In this document: positions 27,621-36,712 of the stretch, one piece after another
Numbering within the stretch: the stretch's first letter is position 1
Layout of the letters: the number at the start of each line of letters is the position of its first letter
Source of the DNA: Bacteroides xylanisolvens XB1A
Lineage (GTDB): Bacteria; Bacteroidota; Bacteroidia; Bacteroidales; Bacteroidaceae
DNA: 64,000 bases
NCBI RefSeq assembly: GCF_000210075.1
Contig: NC_021017.1
Location: forward strand, 4,835,952-4,899,951
Direction of reading: 5' to 3'
Notes under the pieces: model-generated
Told to the model about the DNA's origin: nothing
The model's database searches: none
Seen by the model: only the letters and a program-made list of their open reading frames with translations
Made by a program: the position numbers and the translations under genes

Positions 27621-28256
27621 AATTTTGTGTCTCTGATTATTAATATGACAAATGTAGTGAACGGATATTACGATGTCACTACAAACAGGAAAAATACGGG
27701 CTAAATTAACCGCTTTATTACAAGAGACGGACATAAACACATAAATTCCTTATCGTGAAGAAGATAAAACATTTCCTTTATGGCAGCTCATTTGTTATGT
27801 TGCTGTAACATTACCCGTCGTGAGCTGTTAATGAATGATAAATACATCACCCGACCGCCAAGCGGTTTGGTGTTTTTCAGTCCTCACCTGCTACATTTGT
27901 TCCGGCTTAATTGTAATAGATATATATTGCTTGTTCGTGAGAACGAATGCATGTATTTTTTAGAGTTTAACGGCTGGTTGTACAAAACTTCTATAAATTC
28001 AATAGGTATAGATATAAAATCAGCAAATCCGTGAGGACGTATTATTTGAAGACACACAACTGAAGAAGTGCGCTATCCCCAAAAGATAGAGGTACTTTTT
28101 TTATGGTTATAAATATCCGGCTCTTTTTCCCCGATATAGAATCCGATTATAATCATATAAATAATCCAGTCGGCACAGCCTTCCGAATCTTACTGTATTT
28201 CAGTTCTCTTTTTCCCATATATAGCCATTTCCTCATTTTTATCACCCTGTCAGTAA

Positions 28257-28448
28257 CTTCACCTTGCGTGGTTCAGGGTGCGAAGCTACGTCCGGGTCCC
28301 CTAAAAATCTGCAAGCCCGCTTCGCGCCCTACGGGTTTTGGCGAAAATTTTTCAATCCGTCCAGCCGGGCGGTTGAAAAATTCTCACCAAAAGCCTTGCA
28401 TATTTTCTCCCCGTCCGTATCTGCCCCCTGAAACGAGCAAGGTGAAGC
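28257..28448 (+). ncRNA. Near-palindromic structured region, about 190 nt
   Basis: Outer arms TTCACCTTGC and GCAAGGTGAA with TTCAGGG and CCCTGAA inside them, middle arms TACGTCCGGG and TACGGACGGG, and inner arms TTTTGGCGAAAATTTTTCAA and TTGAAAAATTCTCACCAAAA form one long imperfect hairpin. It lies upstream of the first plus-strand gene of the ParB module. It may be a regulatory RNA, an attenuator or a single-strand DNA origin. The rest of 27621-28480 holds only short open frames that I do not support. Confidence 0.5.
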
Positions 28449-28480
28449 CACCGACAAGGCATAAAAAAAAAGTCAATGTT

Positions 28481-28774
28481 ATGAAAAAGAGAACTGAAAT
28501 ACAGCAAGATTTGAAACGAGGCTTCGGCTCCGCTCCAACCGGCATTAAAAATTTGGTGAAGTGGTTGTCGGTCGGTTTCATGGTCTATGTGGCAGTACGT
28601 TTCGTGTGTGCCTTTGTCGGTGGTGTAGTGGTTGGCTTGGGCGGTGGGTTGCCCATGTTGGCAGTTTTGGCGGTGGTGTTTTTCCTCATCCGTGCCGTGT
28701 GGCGCATCCTTTCCGCTTTCCTTTCCCTTTGCGTGCTCGCTCTTCTCATCCTTGTTCTTTGCGTGATACTCTGA
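28481..28774 (+). CDS. Small membrane protein, 97 aa
   Basis: ATG 28481 (MKKRTEIQQDLKRGF) is preferred over a longer upstream frame. After a basic N-terminus come two or three membrane segments with a Gly-Val-rich run (FVGGVVVGLGGGLPMLAVLA and VLALLILVLCVIL). Function unknown; first gene of the ParB module. Ends with TGA. Confidence 0.65.
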   Translation: MKKRTEIQQDLKRGFGSAPTGIKNLVKWLSVGFMVYVAVRFVCAFVGGVVVGLGGGLPMLAVLAVVFFLIRAVWRILSAFLSLCVLALLILVLCVIL

Positions 28775-28806
28775 CAGAATATTAATCATTTTTAAATTAA
28801 ATCATT

Positions 28807-29820
28807 ATGACTAAAGTACATTTATTGGGAGCTAACAAAAGTTACGACAGAAGCGTTCAGACCGTTTCAGTCAATCAAGTGGTAGTATTGGAAGGCTACA
28901 GCTATGACAGCTATGTTGTGTATGAAGTAACCCGTGACAAGTGGGGAATAACCTATCATCTTGTCAATTTGCGAACACACGAGTTTCACACTTCCGACCT
29001 TATCCGGCCATTATCAGAGAAATTCGGAATAGGCATCTATTACGATGATGCGAACCCCAAGTTTTTGGATCCGTTGGAAACAGCCGCTTTACTGACCAAA
29101 GCGAAAGAGAAGAAAGCCGAAGAAGAAAAGAAAGCGAAGGAAGCAAGAGAGGAATACGAACGTATCGCCAAAATCGGTGCGGAACGTTTGCGCCCCCTTA
29201 TCCCGACGGATGCAAAGGCGGTCATTATCGGCACATTGAGAGTGAACGAATGCGACAGTTATACGGACTATTACGACTATAGTATAGCAAGAACCGTCAT
29301 TTTAGGCTTTTCCAAACATACACGCAACCTCTTTTCGGAAATGCGCAAGCATGCCGCCAATTTTGAGGAAACGGCCTATTTGGCAGAATATAACGCAGAT
29401 TACGAACACCGTGAAAATTACAGCATGGGGGACGGCATGTATTTGGGCAGGAACAAGTACAGCGGTTGGACGATTGAGAAAGAGCCTATCTGTGACCTTG
29501 AAAAGTTCATAGAACGGTATGCGCACACCGCAGGGGATGAAGCCAACCTTTGCATGAAAGCACCGCAGAGGGAAAACGAAGCACAACAGCCGACAGCAAC
29601 CGCAGACCCTTCAACCCTCAGTCTTGAAATCGTGGAATACAGCGAAAAGGCGATTGCCGTATTCGGTGACACCAAGCCAATAAAGGACGTTCTGAAAAAC
29701 TTGAACGGTCTGTTCCGTGCAAACCTCACTTATAAGGGCGAAAGGCGTGCAGGGTGGATATATTCCAAGAAGCAGGAGCTGAAAGTAAGGGAAGCACTCG
29801 CCACGTGCATCCGCGTATGA
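28807..29820 (+). CDS. Conserved CTn accessory protein, 337 aa
   Basis: Cytoplasmic protein with a Lys/Glu-rich coiled coil at residues about 97-120 (AKEKKAEEEKKAKEAREEYE). A Tyr-rich central part is YTDYYDYSIARTVILGFSKH. The C-terminal domain (VFGDTKPIKDVLKNLNGLF, GWIYSKKQ) looks like the small fold found at the end of several mobile-element proteins. Function unknown. Terminal stop is TGA. Confidence 0.7.
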   Translation: MTKVHLLGANKSYDRSVQTVSVNQVVVLEGYSYDSYVVYEVTRDKWGITYHLVNLRTHEFHTSDLIRPLSEKFGIGIYYDDANPKFLDPLETAALLTKAKEKKAEEEKKAKEAREEYERIAKIGAERLRPLIPTDAKAVIIGTLRVNECDSYTDYYDYSIARTVILGFSKHTRNLFSEMRKHAANFEETAYLAEYNADYEHRENYSMGDGMYLGRNKYSGWTIEKEPICDLEKFIERYAHTAGDEANLCMKAPQRENEAQQPTATADPSTLSLEIVEYSEKAIAVFGDTKPIKDVLKNLNGLFRANLTYKGERRAGWIYSKKQELKVREALATCIRV

Positions 29821-29881
29821 CAGCATGAACGGCAGGGCGGAACAATCCGCCCCGCCTATCAAAGAACCAAAAAGTAACGAC

Positions 29882-30472
29882 ATGAGAACGGAAACAAGAA
29901 CATACACCCTCTATCGGATAACAGAGTTATCCGAGGAAGCCAAGGAAAAGGCGCATGGCGAATGGTTATACAATCGATACTTTTACGGTTGGACTTACGA
30001 GAACCGCCAAACCCTTGATGCCTTTTGCGAACACTTCGGTATCGTGTGCCGTAATTGGAGATATGACGCATGTAATTATAGCTATGACTACCGCAGCAGG
30101 CAGGAAGACTGCATAGACAGCCTGAGCGGTTGGCGGTTGGTGGCCTATCTGATGAACAACCATTGGAACGACTTGTACACCCGAAAATATTTTTGGAACG
30201 GAAGGAAAGGGAGAGAAAGCAGGATATTTGTAGATACCTGTTGTCCCCTTACAGGCTATTGTATTGATAACGATATTCTCGATCCGATTTATCGGTTCTT
30301 GAAATCCCCCACCGGGAATGTCACGTTTGATAACCTTATGAACAAATGTCTCGACAGCTTTTTCCGTGCTTGTTGGGATGATATGGAGAGCACCCAGACT
30401 TTGGAATACTTCACGGAAGAAAGCAACGCCAACGGTTGGGAATACCTTTCAGACGGAAAACTATTCAATTAA
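29882..30472 (+). CDS. Conserved CTn accessory protein, 196 aa
   Basis: ATG 29882 follows a short gap. The N-terminus TYTLYRITELSEEAKEKAHG and the aromatic-rich body (YNRYFYGWTYENRQ) resemble proteins found widely in mobile elements and phages that have no known function. The C-terminus DDMESTQTLEYFTEESNANG is acidic, and the protein overall could mimic DNA as antirestriction proteins do. That last point is only a guess. Confidence 0.6.
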   Translation: MRTETRTYTLYRITELSEEAKEKAHGEWLYNRYFYGWTYENRQTLDAFCEHFGIVCRNWRYDACNYSYDYRSRQEDCIDSLSGWRLVAYLMNNHWNDLYTRKYFWNGRKGRESRIFVDTCCPLTGYCIDNDILDPIYRFLKSPTGNVTFDNLMNKCLDSFFRACWDDMESTQTLEYFTEESNANGWEYLSDGKLFN

Positions 30473-30498
30473 TTATCAACATTTAAAAACTTACCATT

Positions 30499-32433
30499 AT
30501 GAAGACGAACAAAAAAGTACAGAAGAACAGCGTACAGAAATCAGAGAAAGAAAATGCAGTAAAAGTAACTGCTTTGGCAGTTATCCCGAAGCCGATAATG
30601 TTACTCACACCGCAGGACGTGCCCACGGCTACCGAAGTGACGGCCCCCCTCGAAACGGCAACCGTTCCCACCGTTACGGAAGAAACACCGCAGCAGGTCA
30701 CGTTCAAGACACCGCTTGCAACGGCCACAGCCGAAACAGACCTTGACATCACCACCATACACCCAAGCACGGACAACCACCGCAAGACGTTCAATGACGC
30801 ATCATTGCAGGAACTTGCGGAAAGCATTCGGGAAGTGGGAATCCTGCAGGCCATTGCGGTACGCCCACGCACGGAAGGCGGTTATGAAATCATATACGGT
30901 GAACGCCGTTACCGTGCCTCATTGCTTGCAGGAGCAAAGACCATAAAGGCGACCATATATAATAATGTGACGGACGATGAAGCGGAAGACATGTCGTTAA
31001 GCGAGAACTTGCAGCGTGAGCAGGTACGCCCCACTGAAGAAGCAAAAGCGTTCAAGCGGTTGCTTGAAAAGGGCAGATATGACATGTATTCACTGACCGC
31101 CCGTTTCGGACGGAGCGAGAAATATATCTATACCCGATTGAAACTGAACGAACTCTATGCGCCTATCGGTGAACTGTTGGACAATGAAACAATCACTGTC
31201 AGCGTAGCCGAGGAGATAAGCACCTATGAACCCGATATACAAAAGGACGTGTACGAGAAGCACCTCAAAGAGGGGAACGGTGAGGATTGGACGGGATATA
31301 CATTGAATCTCTTCAAAAGGTACTTTGAAAAATACTATACCACCGACCTTGGGCAATACAAGTTCGACAAGACGGAATGCAAGGCATGCGTACACAACGC
31401 AGCCAATTACAATCTCTTTGCCGAGCATAACGGATGCGGACACTGCACAAACCGCAAATGTCTGGAAACCAAGAATGCCGCCCATGTGGCAAAAGAGACG
31501 GAGAAACTTTTGAAATCCGATCCGAAGTTGGTTGTCGCACGCCCCTACTACGGAAGCCGTAACGATATGGCACTACAGAAATTGGACAAGAAAGGGCATG
31601 AAATCAAGGAACTTGACTACAACGTATCGGCAAGGGAATTTCCAAAAGCCCCCGAAGCACCGAAGAAAGAGCAGTTCACCCAAGCGAAAGAGTACGAACA
31701 AGCGGTGCAGACATTTGAGCGCAGAAACGAGGAATATGCCCGAAAGGTGGAGGAACTTGACCGCATGAAGGAGGAAGGCAGGATAAAGACCTATGTGAAG
31801 GTAGGGCAGACGGAACCCGAACTCTGCTACGTGGAGATAAACAGGAAGGAAACCGCCCCCGTCACTATCGGGACATTGCAGGAGAGGGACAAGCGTTTCA
31901 AACAGCTTTCTATCGAAAAGACCGTTGCCGACACGAAAAAGATTGTCCGGGAGAACGACTATCCCGAAAGTCCGTTCACGCAGTACGAGGACGGCATGAT
32001 TTATTTCGTCATGCTTACCCAACTGCAAAGGAAGCATTTTTCGCTTTTTGGCATCAAGGACCAGCCTTTCGCATTGGACGAGAAACAGCGGATGAAAATC
32101 GTTGCCAAACTGACGGACGCACAAAAGACGGTAATCAAACGGGACTTCATCAGCCACTTCCTTTGTGAGAACGGCCACGGAGACAACAACGCATCCAAGC
32201 TGTTAAGAGACTTCGCAAACATGCACTTTCCTGACCAGTACGGACTTGCCAAAGCCACCCACGAGGAAGAATATCAGAAACGGCATGAACGTTTGGAAGA
32301 AAGGATAAAGGAAATGAAGAAAGCGGAAAAGAAAGCAGCCAAAGAAGCGGAAAAACAGCAGACGGCAGAAAAGACGGAGAAGAAAGTCACCGCCCCGAAA
32401 ACGGAGAAACCCGAAAGCGGAAAAGCCGCCTGA
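30499..32433 (+). CDS. ParB/Spo0J-like nuclease-fold protein
   Basis: 644 aa. ParB N-terminal domain at residues about 90-190: IHPSTDNHRKTFNDASLQELAESI, EIIYGERRYRASLLAG (the GERRxR box) and AEDMSLSENLQREQ. HTH at about 195-250 (LTARFGRSEKYIYTRLKLNEL). A Cys-rich stretch (CKACVH...CGHCTNRKC) may bind zinc. The long Lys/Glu C-terminal tail is likely helical. Such proteins are standard in CTnDOT-type elements. Terminal stop is TGA, followed at once by a terminator, so here TGA is a true stop. Confidence 0.88.
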   Translation: MKTNKKVQKNSVQKSEKENAVKVTALAVIPKPIMLLTPQDVPTATEVTAPLETATVPTVTEETPQQVTFKTPLATATAETDLDITTIHPSTDNHRKTFNDASLQELAESIREVGILQAIAVRPRTEGGYEIIYGERRYRASLLAGAKTIKATIYNNVTDDEAEDMSLSENLQREQVRPTEEAKAFKRLLEKGRYDMYSLTARFGRSEKYIYTRLKLNELYAPIGELLDNETITVSVAEEISTYEPDIQKDVYEKHLKEGNGEDWTGYTLNLFKRYFEKYYTTDLGQYKFDKTECKACVHNAANYNLFAEHNGCGHCTNRKCLETKNAAHVAKETEKLLKSDPKLVVARPYYGSRNDMALQKLDKKGHEIKELDYNVSAREFPKAPEAPKKEQFTQAKEYEQAVQTFERRNEEYARKVEELDRMKEEGRIKTYVKVGQTEPELCYVEINRKETAPVTIGTLQERDKRFKQLSIEKTVADTKKIVRENDYPESPFTQYEDGMIYFVMLTQLQRKHFSLFGIKDQPFALDEKQRMKIVAKLTDAQKTVIKRDFISHFLCENGHGDNNASKLLRDFANMHFPDQYGLAKATHEEEYQKRHERLEERIKEMKKAEKKAAKEAEKQQTAEKTEKKVTAPKTEKPESGKAA

Positions 32434-32450
32434 AGCCGAACAGAAAGCAT

Positions 32451-32481
32451 GTGCCGGAGACAACATCCGGCACATCTTTTT
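32451..32481 (+). terminator. Terminator after parB-like gene
   Basis: GTGCCGGA gacaaca TCCGGCAC stem followed by ATCTTTTT. Confidence 0.85.
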
Positions 32482-32563
32482 CACCGCCCTCCAAGAGAAC
32501 AGAGGGCAGGGCCGGACGACCCCACCCACACCGCCACCGTAAAACCTTTAAAAATATCAGCAT

Positions 32564-32803
32564 ATGAAATATATAAAAATGTCCCCTAACGTGGAGTATT
32601 CCACCGACAGGGAGTTTTTCCTTGAACATCAAATCCTCTGCATCGTGAGCAGGGAAGGTACAAAGTTTTGCAGTCTGGTAGAGAACCGTCTGTTTATGCG
32701 TTCCCAAAGCCGCCATATCAGCAAGCAGATGCAGATGCATATCATGTGTGAAATCCACAAGGACATCTGCCGCCTTCGCTATGGCGGCGAACCCGTGGAC
32801 TGA
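32564..32803 (+). CDS. DUF3873-like small CTn protein, 79 aa
   Basis: Short protein (MKYIKMSPNVEYSTDREFFL) with Cys and basic residues (FCSLVENRLFMRSQSRHISK). Size and position after the ParB-like gene fit the small conserved proteins of CTn elements. Followed by a strong terminator. Stop is TGA. The family name is a position-based guess. Confidence 0.55.
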   Translation: MKYIKMSPNVEYSTDREFFLEHQILCIVSREGTKFCSLVENRLFMRSQSRHISKQMQMHIMCEIHKDICRLRYGGEPVD

Positions 32804-32836
32804 CCTGCCACACCCCACACCTGAATACTTCCTCTT

Positions 32837-32877
32837 AAAAAAGTCGGGCAATCCCTATGCGGTTGCCCGGCTTTTTT
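32837..32877 (+). terminator. Strong terminator
   Basis: AAAAAAGTCGGGCAA and TTGCCCGGCTTTTTT form a long stem with T tail on both strands. Confidence 0.9.
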
Positions 32878-32966
32878 CTATTTTTGCAGGGTTGAACCAA
32901 AAAGAAAGTTATAAGATTAAAGATTTTGAATGATAACATATTAGAATAGCTTTTAGCTGTTTGTTC

Positions 32967-33084
32967 TTACTCTCGAAACGACCAAATTCAATGCAGGAGA
33001 ATAAACGGGCAGAGTCCTTGTCATACACAAATGGCACGGTCTTAACTCGTTTCCTGCATGGGTGCTTGGTCGTACCGGAGAGTA
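32967..33084. ncRNA. Structured inverted repeat, about 118 nt
   Basis: The arms TACTCTCgaaACGACCAA-AATGCAGGA and TCCTGCAT-TTGGTCGTaccgGAGAGTA pair over about 32 bases each, with a loop of some 55 bases. It lies in the 355-base gap between a terminator and the SLOG gene. It could be a leader RNA or a small RNA. No coding frame fits. Confidence 0.5.
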
Positions 33085-33161
33085 GAACCTGTTAAGTTCC
33101 GTGCTTTTTTGGTACATAACAGGAAGTTACGGACAAGGTATTACTCAAAAATCACAGGAAG

Positions 33162-33623
33162 ATGTACAACAAGAACGTTGCCATTACCGGCAGTACCATT
33201 GAAAAGACAACCAAATACGACCAATTCAGGGAAGATAAAATCCGTATGGAACTCTACCGGATAATCCTTCCACTTTATAATGAAGGTTATCGCACATTCA
33301 CCTGCAATCCGCATTCCTATATCGGATTATTAGGTGCGGATACGATAGTCATGCTGCGTGAAGCGGGCAAATGCCCGGAGATAATCCTTTCAGTAGCCAT
33401 ACCGGAAACCGCTTTTCCGGCAGATACCGACAAGGTGTATCGTGCCCTGTATGACGACCTGATAAAGCAGGCAGACAATAAAAAAATACTTCCGGAAAAA
33501 GAGTTTTTTGGCAATGCGCTTGTCGGCGGTCATATCATCTGTTATTACGATGACTTTTCCACAGAAATGCAGCAGATATGCGCATCCGGTACTCCCTATA
33601 CCAATATCCGTAAAATGATATAG
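33162..33623 (+). CDS. SLOG-fold (DUF1273-like) protein
   Basis: 153 aa. The strand-loop pattern YRTFTCNPHSYIGLLGADTIV-LREAGKCPEIILSVAIPE matches the SLOG superfamily of nucleotide-binding proteins (DUF1273/YpsA-like), although the usual GG motif is weak. SLOG proteins bind nucleotides or ADP-ribose-like ligands and are frequent on mobile elements. Ends with TAG. Confidence 0.6.
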   Translation: MYNKNVAITGSTIEKTTKYDQFREDKIRMELYRIILPLYNEGYRTFTCNPHSYIGLLGADTIVMLREAGKCPEIILSVAIPETAFPADTDKVYRALYDDLIKQADNKKILPEKEFFGNALVGGHIICYYDDFSTEMQQICASGTPYTNIRKMI

Positions 33624-33644
33624 GCACACATTCTTTACCGCAGG

Positions 33645-34556
33645 TTACAGCAGTTTCTCCAGCCGTGCAATCCGTTTTTCGGTGGACGGATGCGTACTCA
33701 TGATATATTCGGTGAAAGTCGGATGCTCACCGTAAACGTCTTCCGTCCTTTTCAACCGGCGGAGGAAAGAAAGCAATCCTTCGCCGCAACCATATTTCAC
33801 TGCATAGGCATCACAACGGTACTCGGCATATTTATTGATATTCACGTCAGTTATCCGGCTGATGCCGTATATAATCCGGTGAAGCAGTTTGTAAACGGCC
33901 CACCATAACTTCGCTATGAGTTCACCTACAAGGCCCAAAGCCGGAACCAATGCGAACACCATGCTGCCAATTATCCCGAATATCAGAGCCGGAATAAGAA
34001 ATATACCATAAAGGCAGCGGTAACCGAACGACTCCATCGAGAATAAAAGCACCTGATAGACGAAGTCGTAATGGGAGATATGCCCCACTTCATGACTGAT
34101 GATGCCCTTCAGCTCCTCATCCGAAGCTGCGGCGAGTACTCCGCCCGTCAGTCCTATCGTATTGAAACCGAATGCGGCAGCATTTACCCGTGCGTCATTG
34201 TTACGATAAAGTTTCAGCCTCCGGTTCATACCCATTTCTGAAAGCAACCGTTCCAGCCTCATGCGATCGGAACTGTTCAAAGGACGGTATCCTTCTTTTC
34301 TGCGTAGCACCCACACATTTAGCGGAGAAATGGAATAAAGGATGAATAACAGCAAAAGATAATACGGTAACGTATTGACTAAATACGGAATCACCCCCTC
34401 ATCAAACAGCCCCGGTATATATGCCGGCCATATATGGCGCAAGATTGAAAGTAGCAATGCGTAAAACACCGTAATAAAGACAAAATTCACTATCGTGACA
34501 TAAGCCAGCAGCAACAGCTTGCTGATGATACGGAATATTCTGAGTGTTGTTTTCAT
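33645..34556 (-). CDS. M48-family membrane metalloprotease
   Basis: 303 aa. Four hydrophobic segments, including two near the N-terminus (LLAYVTIVNFVFITVFYALL, YYLLLLFILYSIS). The HEXXH zinc site is in GIISHEVGHISHYD, and the downstream Glu is in INKYAEYRCDAYAV. HtpX-like. It lies at the distal end of the tra genes and may help envelope quality control during transfer. Ends with TAA. Confidence 0.85.
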   Translation of the reverse strand: MKTTLRIFRIISKLLLLAYVTIVNFVFITVFYALLLSILRHIWPAYIPGLFDEGVIPYLVNTLPYYLLLLFILYSISPLNVWVLRRKEGYRPLNSSDRMRLERLLSEMGMNRRLKLYRNNDARVNAAAFGFNTIGLTGGVLAAASDEELKGIISHEVGHISHYDFVYQVLLFSMESFGYRCLYGIFLIPALIFGIIGSMVFALVPALGLVGELIAKLWWAVYKLLHRIIYGISRITDVNINKYAEYRCDAYAVKYGCGEGLLSFLRRLKRTEDVYGEHPTFTEYIMSTHPSTEKRIARLEKLL

Positions 34557-34664
34557 GCGTATATGATTGAACTATTAACTTCCGGCTAAATATAAAAACA
34601 AATTTTGTGCAATCCGAAACAATTACTTATTCATTTGTTTTCATTAAGCAAATTTCATAAAACA

Positions 34665-34691
34665 AAGACGACAGGTTTCCCCACCGTCTTT
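34665..34691 (-). terminator. Terminator after traQ
   Basis: AAGACG ... CGTCTTT stem with a loop of about 14 bases between traQ and the M48 gene. Confidence 0.55.
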
Positions 34692-34712
34692 CTTGATAGA
34701 TAATGGTAGCAG

Positions 34713-35174
34713 TTATTCCTTTGCCGTAGTGTTTTCTAAATCGAACGTCACCGTCATTTCTCTTTCCCTGCCAAAATTATCCCGGACAAAGAATTTCAGT
34801 TCCGAACGTCTGGCGCTTGTCGAACGGTAAAAGAGGGTGAATATCTGCCTGACCGGATTTTCCGTATCCAGTCCCGGCACCTCTGCCAGCGGCCTCACTT
34901 CCCGGTTCACAAGTTTTATGCCTTCACTATCGGACACTTCTCCCTTGCCTTCCATCTGGATGTAACCTATTTCATACTCCGCCTTTTCATAGTCCCCTTC
35001 ACGGTCAAGATAAAAGCGTATCTCCACCGTTTCACCCGTTGCAATCTGCTTTTGCAGATACCATGACGAGAGGCTGAAATCATAATCCTGCCGGATGTCT
35101 ATCCCGTCGTTACAAGAATTGAAGGCCAGCGCCGCAAGCAGTGCACCTATACATTTATATAATACGTTTTTCAT
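34713..35174 (-). CDS. traQ: TraQ-like protein (DUF3872)
   Basis: 153 aa with a lipoprotein-like signal (GALLAALAFNSC). The core IATGETVEIRFYLDREGDYEKAEYEIGYIQ and the QIFTLFYRSTSARRSELKFFVRDNFGRE part match DUF3872, the TraQ protein of CTnDOT-type elements. Periplasmic or outer-membrane part of the conjugation machine. Last of the contiguous tra genes; a traP primase gene, often found before it, is absent. Ends with TAA. Confidence 0.85.
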   Translation of the reverse strand: MKNVLYKCIGALLAALAFNSCNDGIDIRQDYDFSLSSWYLQKQIATGETVEIRFYLDREGDYEKAEYEIGYIQMEGKGEVSDSEGIKLVNREVRPLAEVPGLDTENPVRQIFTLFYRSTSARRSELKFFVRDNFGREREMTVTFDLENTTAKE

Positions 35175-35199
35175 TTTTTGTTTCTCCTTTCTCTTTTTA

Positions 35200-35790
35200 T
35201 TAGTTAATAATAAGGCGAACGCCCAATCCTATCTGGGTATGGAAGTTACCCGCATCCGTTCCGAAGAGCGCCCTTTCCTTTACCTGCATCAGCAGGATAA
35301 TCCGGTCTGTCAGCCAGACATCGAAAGCCGCCGTCAGACCGCCGCCATAAATAAAGCAGTCACCGTTTGTCACCGCCGCTCCGTCAGGAAGCAGGGAGGT
35401 TCCCCAGTTGACTGTCTCGAAGCCGCCCAAAACGGAAAGTCCGATACGGAAACAGACGTTCCGGCCCTTGTCCGACAATACGGGAATAAAATAGCCGAGT
35501 TCCCCCGTGAACTGCGCTTTGGGTATTGCCTTATTTTCGTAGGTGTACTCCTTTATCTGATAATCCAGACCATACAGCCAGCAGGTACGGTTACGGTTGG
35601 TATGTGTAAAGGCCAGCGAGGTGAAGTAGTGGCGTTCGCCACCACTCTTCCATGAAAGGAAATGATTGACTCCCCCTGTTGTAAATTGTACACCCGTCTG
35701 TCCCGGCAGGTCACGCTGCGCGTATGCTTCGCCCGCAAAGAGCGACAACATGGCAACTGTCAGTATGAATAGTATTCTTTGCATATACAT
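35200..35790 (-). CDS. traO: TraO conjugation protein
   Basis: 196 aa with signal peptide (ILFILTVAMLSLFAGEAYA). A beta-rich body with GGVNHFLSWKSGGERHYFTSLAF and terminal LGVRLIIN suggests an outer-membrane beta-barrel-like protein, as known for TraO of CTnDOT-type systems. A second Met two codons in may be the start. Ends with TAA. Confidence 0.88.
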   Translation of the reverse strand: MYMQRILFILTVAMLSLFAGEAYAQRDLPGQTGVQFTTGGVNHFLSWKSGGERHYFTSLAFTHTNRNRTCWLYGLDYQIKEYTYENKAIPKAQFTGELGYFIPVLSDKGRNVCFRIGLSVLGGFETVNWGTSLLPDGAAVTNGDCFIYGGGLTAAFDVWLTDRIILLMQVKERALFGTDAGNFHTQIGLGVRLIIN

Positions 35791-35808
35791 TATATTATAT
35801 ATAGGTTA

Positions 35809-36708
35809 TTATTTCAGATGCAGTTCACTGATTGGTTTTGCCGCCACAAGGTCTGTGTTCTCTATGCGGAACGACTGGTGACGGGCACCGCCCTTTTCGT
35901 AAACCTCCACCACGAGCAGTTTGTCATCCGGCAGGGTGAGCTTGGGCAGCACGAATATACCCCGCACCGTGGCTTTCCCGTCCACCGTTATCAGGCGGTT
36001 GTATGTCCTTACAGGTTCTATGAAGTTCTCCTGCATGGCCGTGCGCTTGGCTACTTTCTTGTCCACCACTTTGAAACGGATATAGTCAATGTCGAACGAT
36101 ATATCCGAACTGTTGCGCAGGGAAGTATGCAGGTACAGCAGGTCATTATTGATATAAAGCCCTTTGAGCAGTGTCTGTATGCCGTACTTCTTGCAACCGA
36201 TATGCCTGATGTCCCTTTTGTTCTTCTTATACAGCATGTACATGATACGGTTCACCACCAGCGGTGTCTCCCCGCCGAGTTCTTTCAGCTTCACGAACAT
36301 GCGGTCGCCCGCAATCCCGCCTTCGGGATTGTCCCGTAGCCAGTCTTCCATCTCAATGGAAAGTTGCGCTGGTTCGTCCTTATAAACCACATTAAAAGAA
36401 TAGAAACAACCGTCGGCAGTGATAACGGAGAAGTTCGTTTCCCCTTCAAAACCTTTCACCGCCGCCTTGATGCGTACTACATTTTCCGCTCCCGTGGCCT
36501 TGTCCGCTATGATGTCGAACGAGCCCAAATCCACATATTTCACTTCGGAAGGGAAAAGGATATGTACGGTTTTCTGAAAAGTCACCTCAATCTTATGCGG
36601 TGAGATAATCTGGTTGGTGGGGAAAATCTTTGTTTCCACCGGTTCCTGCGCCTTTACCGACAATACGGTTAAAAGTATGACTAATGATAAAATAATTCTT
36701 GTCTTCAT
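35809..36708 (-). CDS. traN: TraN conjugation protein (DUF4138)
   Basis: 299 aa. Signal peptide (IILSLVILLTVLSVKAQ). Conserved KTVHILFPSEVKYVDLGS and DIAYIRF-like segments are typical of TraN/DUF4138, thought to be the VirB9-like part of the secretion channel. No internal TGA. Four bases separate it from traM. Ends with TAA. Confidence 0.9.
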   Translation of the reverse strand: MKTRIILSLVILLTVLSVKAQEPVETKIFPTNQIISPHKIEVTFQKTVHILFPSEVKYVDLGSFDIIADKATGAENVVRIKAAVKGFEGETNFSVITADGCFYSFNVVYKDEPAQLSIEMEDWLRDNPEGGIAGDRMFVKLKELGGETPLVVNRIMYMLYKKNKRDIRHIGCKKYGIQTLLKGLYINNDLLYLHTSLRNSSDISFDIDYIRFKVVDKKVAKRTAMQENFIEPVRTYNRLITVDGKATVRGIFVLPKLTLPDDKLLVVEVYEKGGARHQSFRIENTDLVAAKPISELHLK

Positions 36709-36712
36709 CTGA

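Noticed and set aside
27780..28034. 84-codon plus-strand ORF
   Set aside because: Odd composition, no start signal, no family resemblance; the region is better seen as intergenic.
29821..29881. Readthrough of the TGA that ends the 28807 gene
   Set aside because: The extension would be short, basic and unlike any family, and the next gene starts 62 bases on; TGA is taken as the true stop here.
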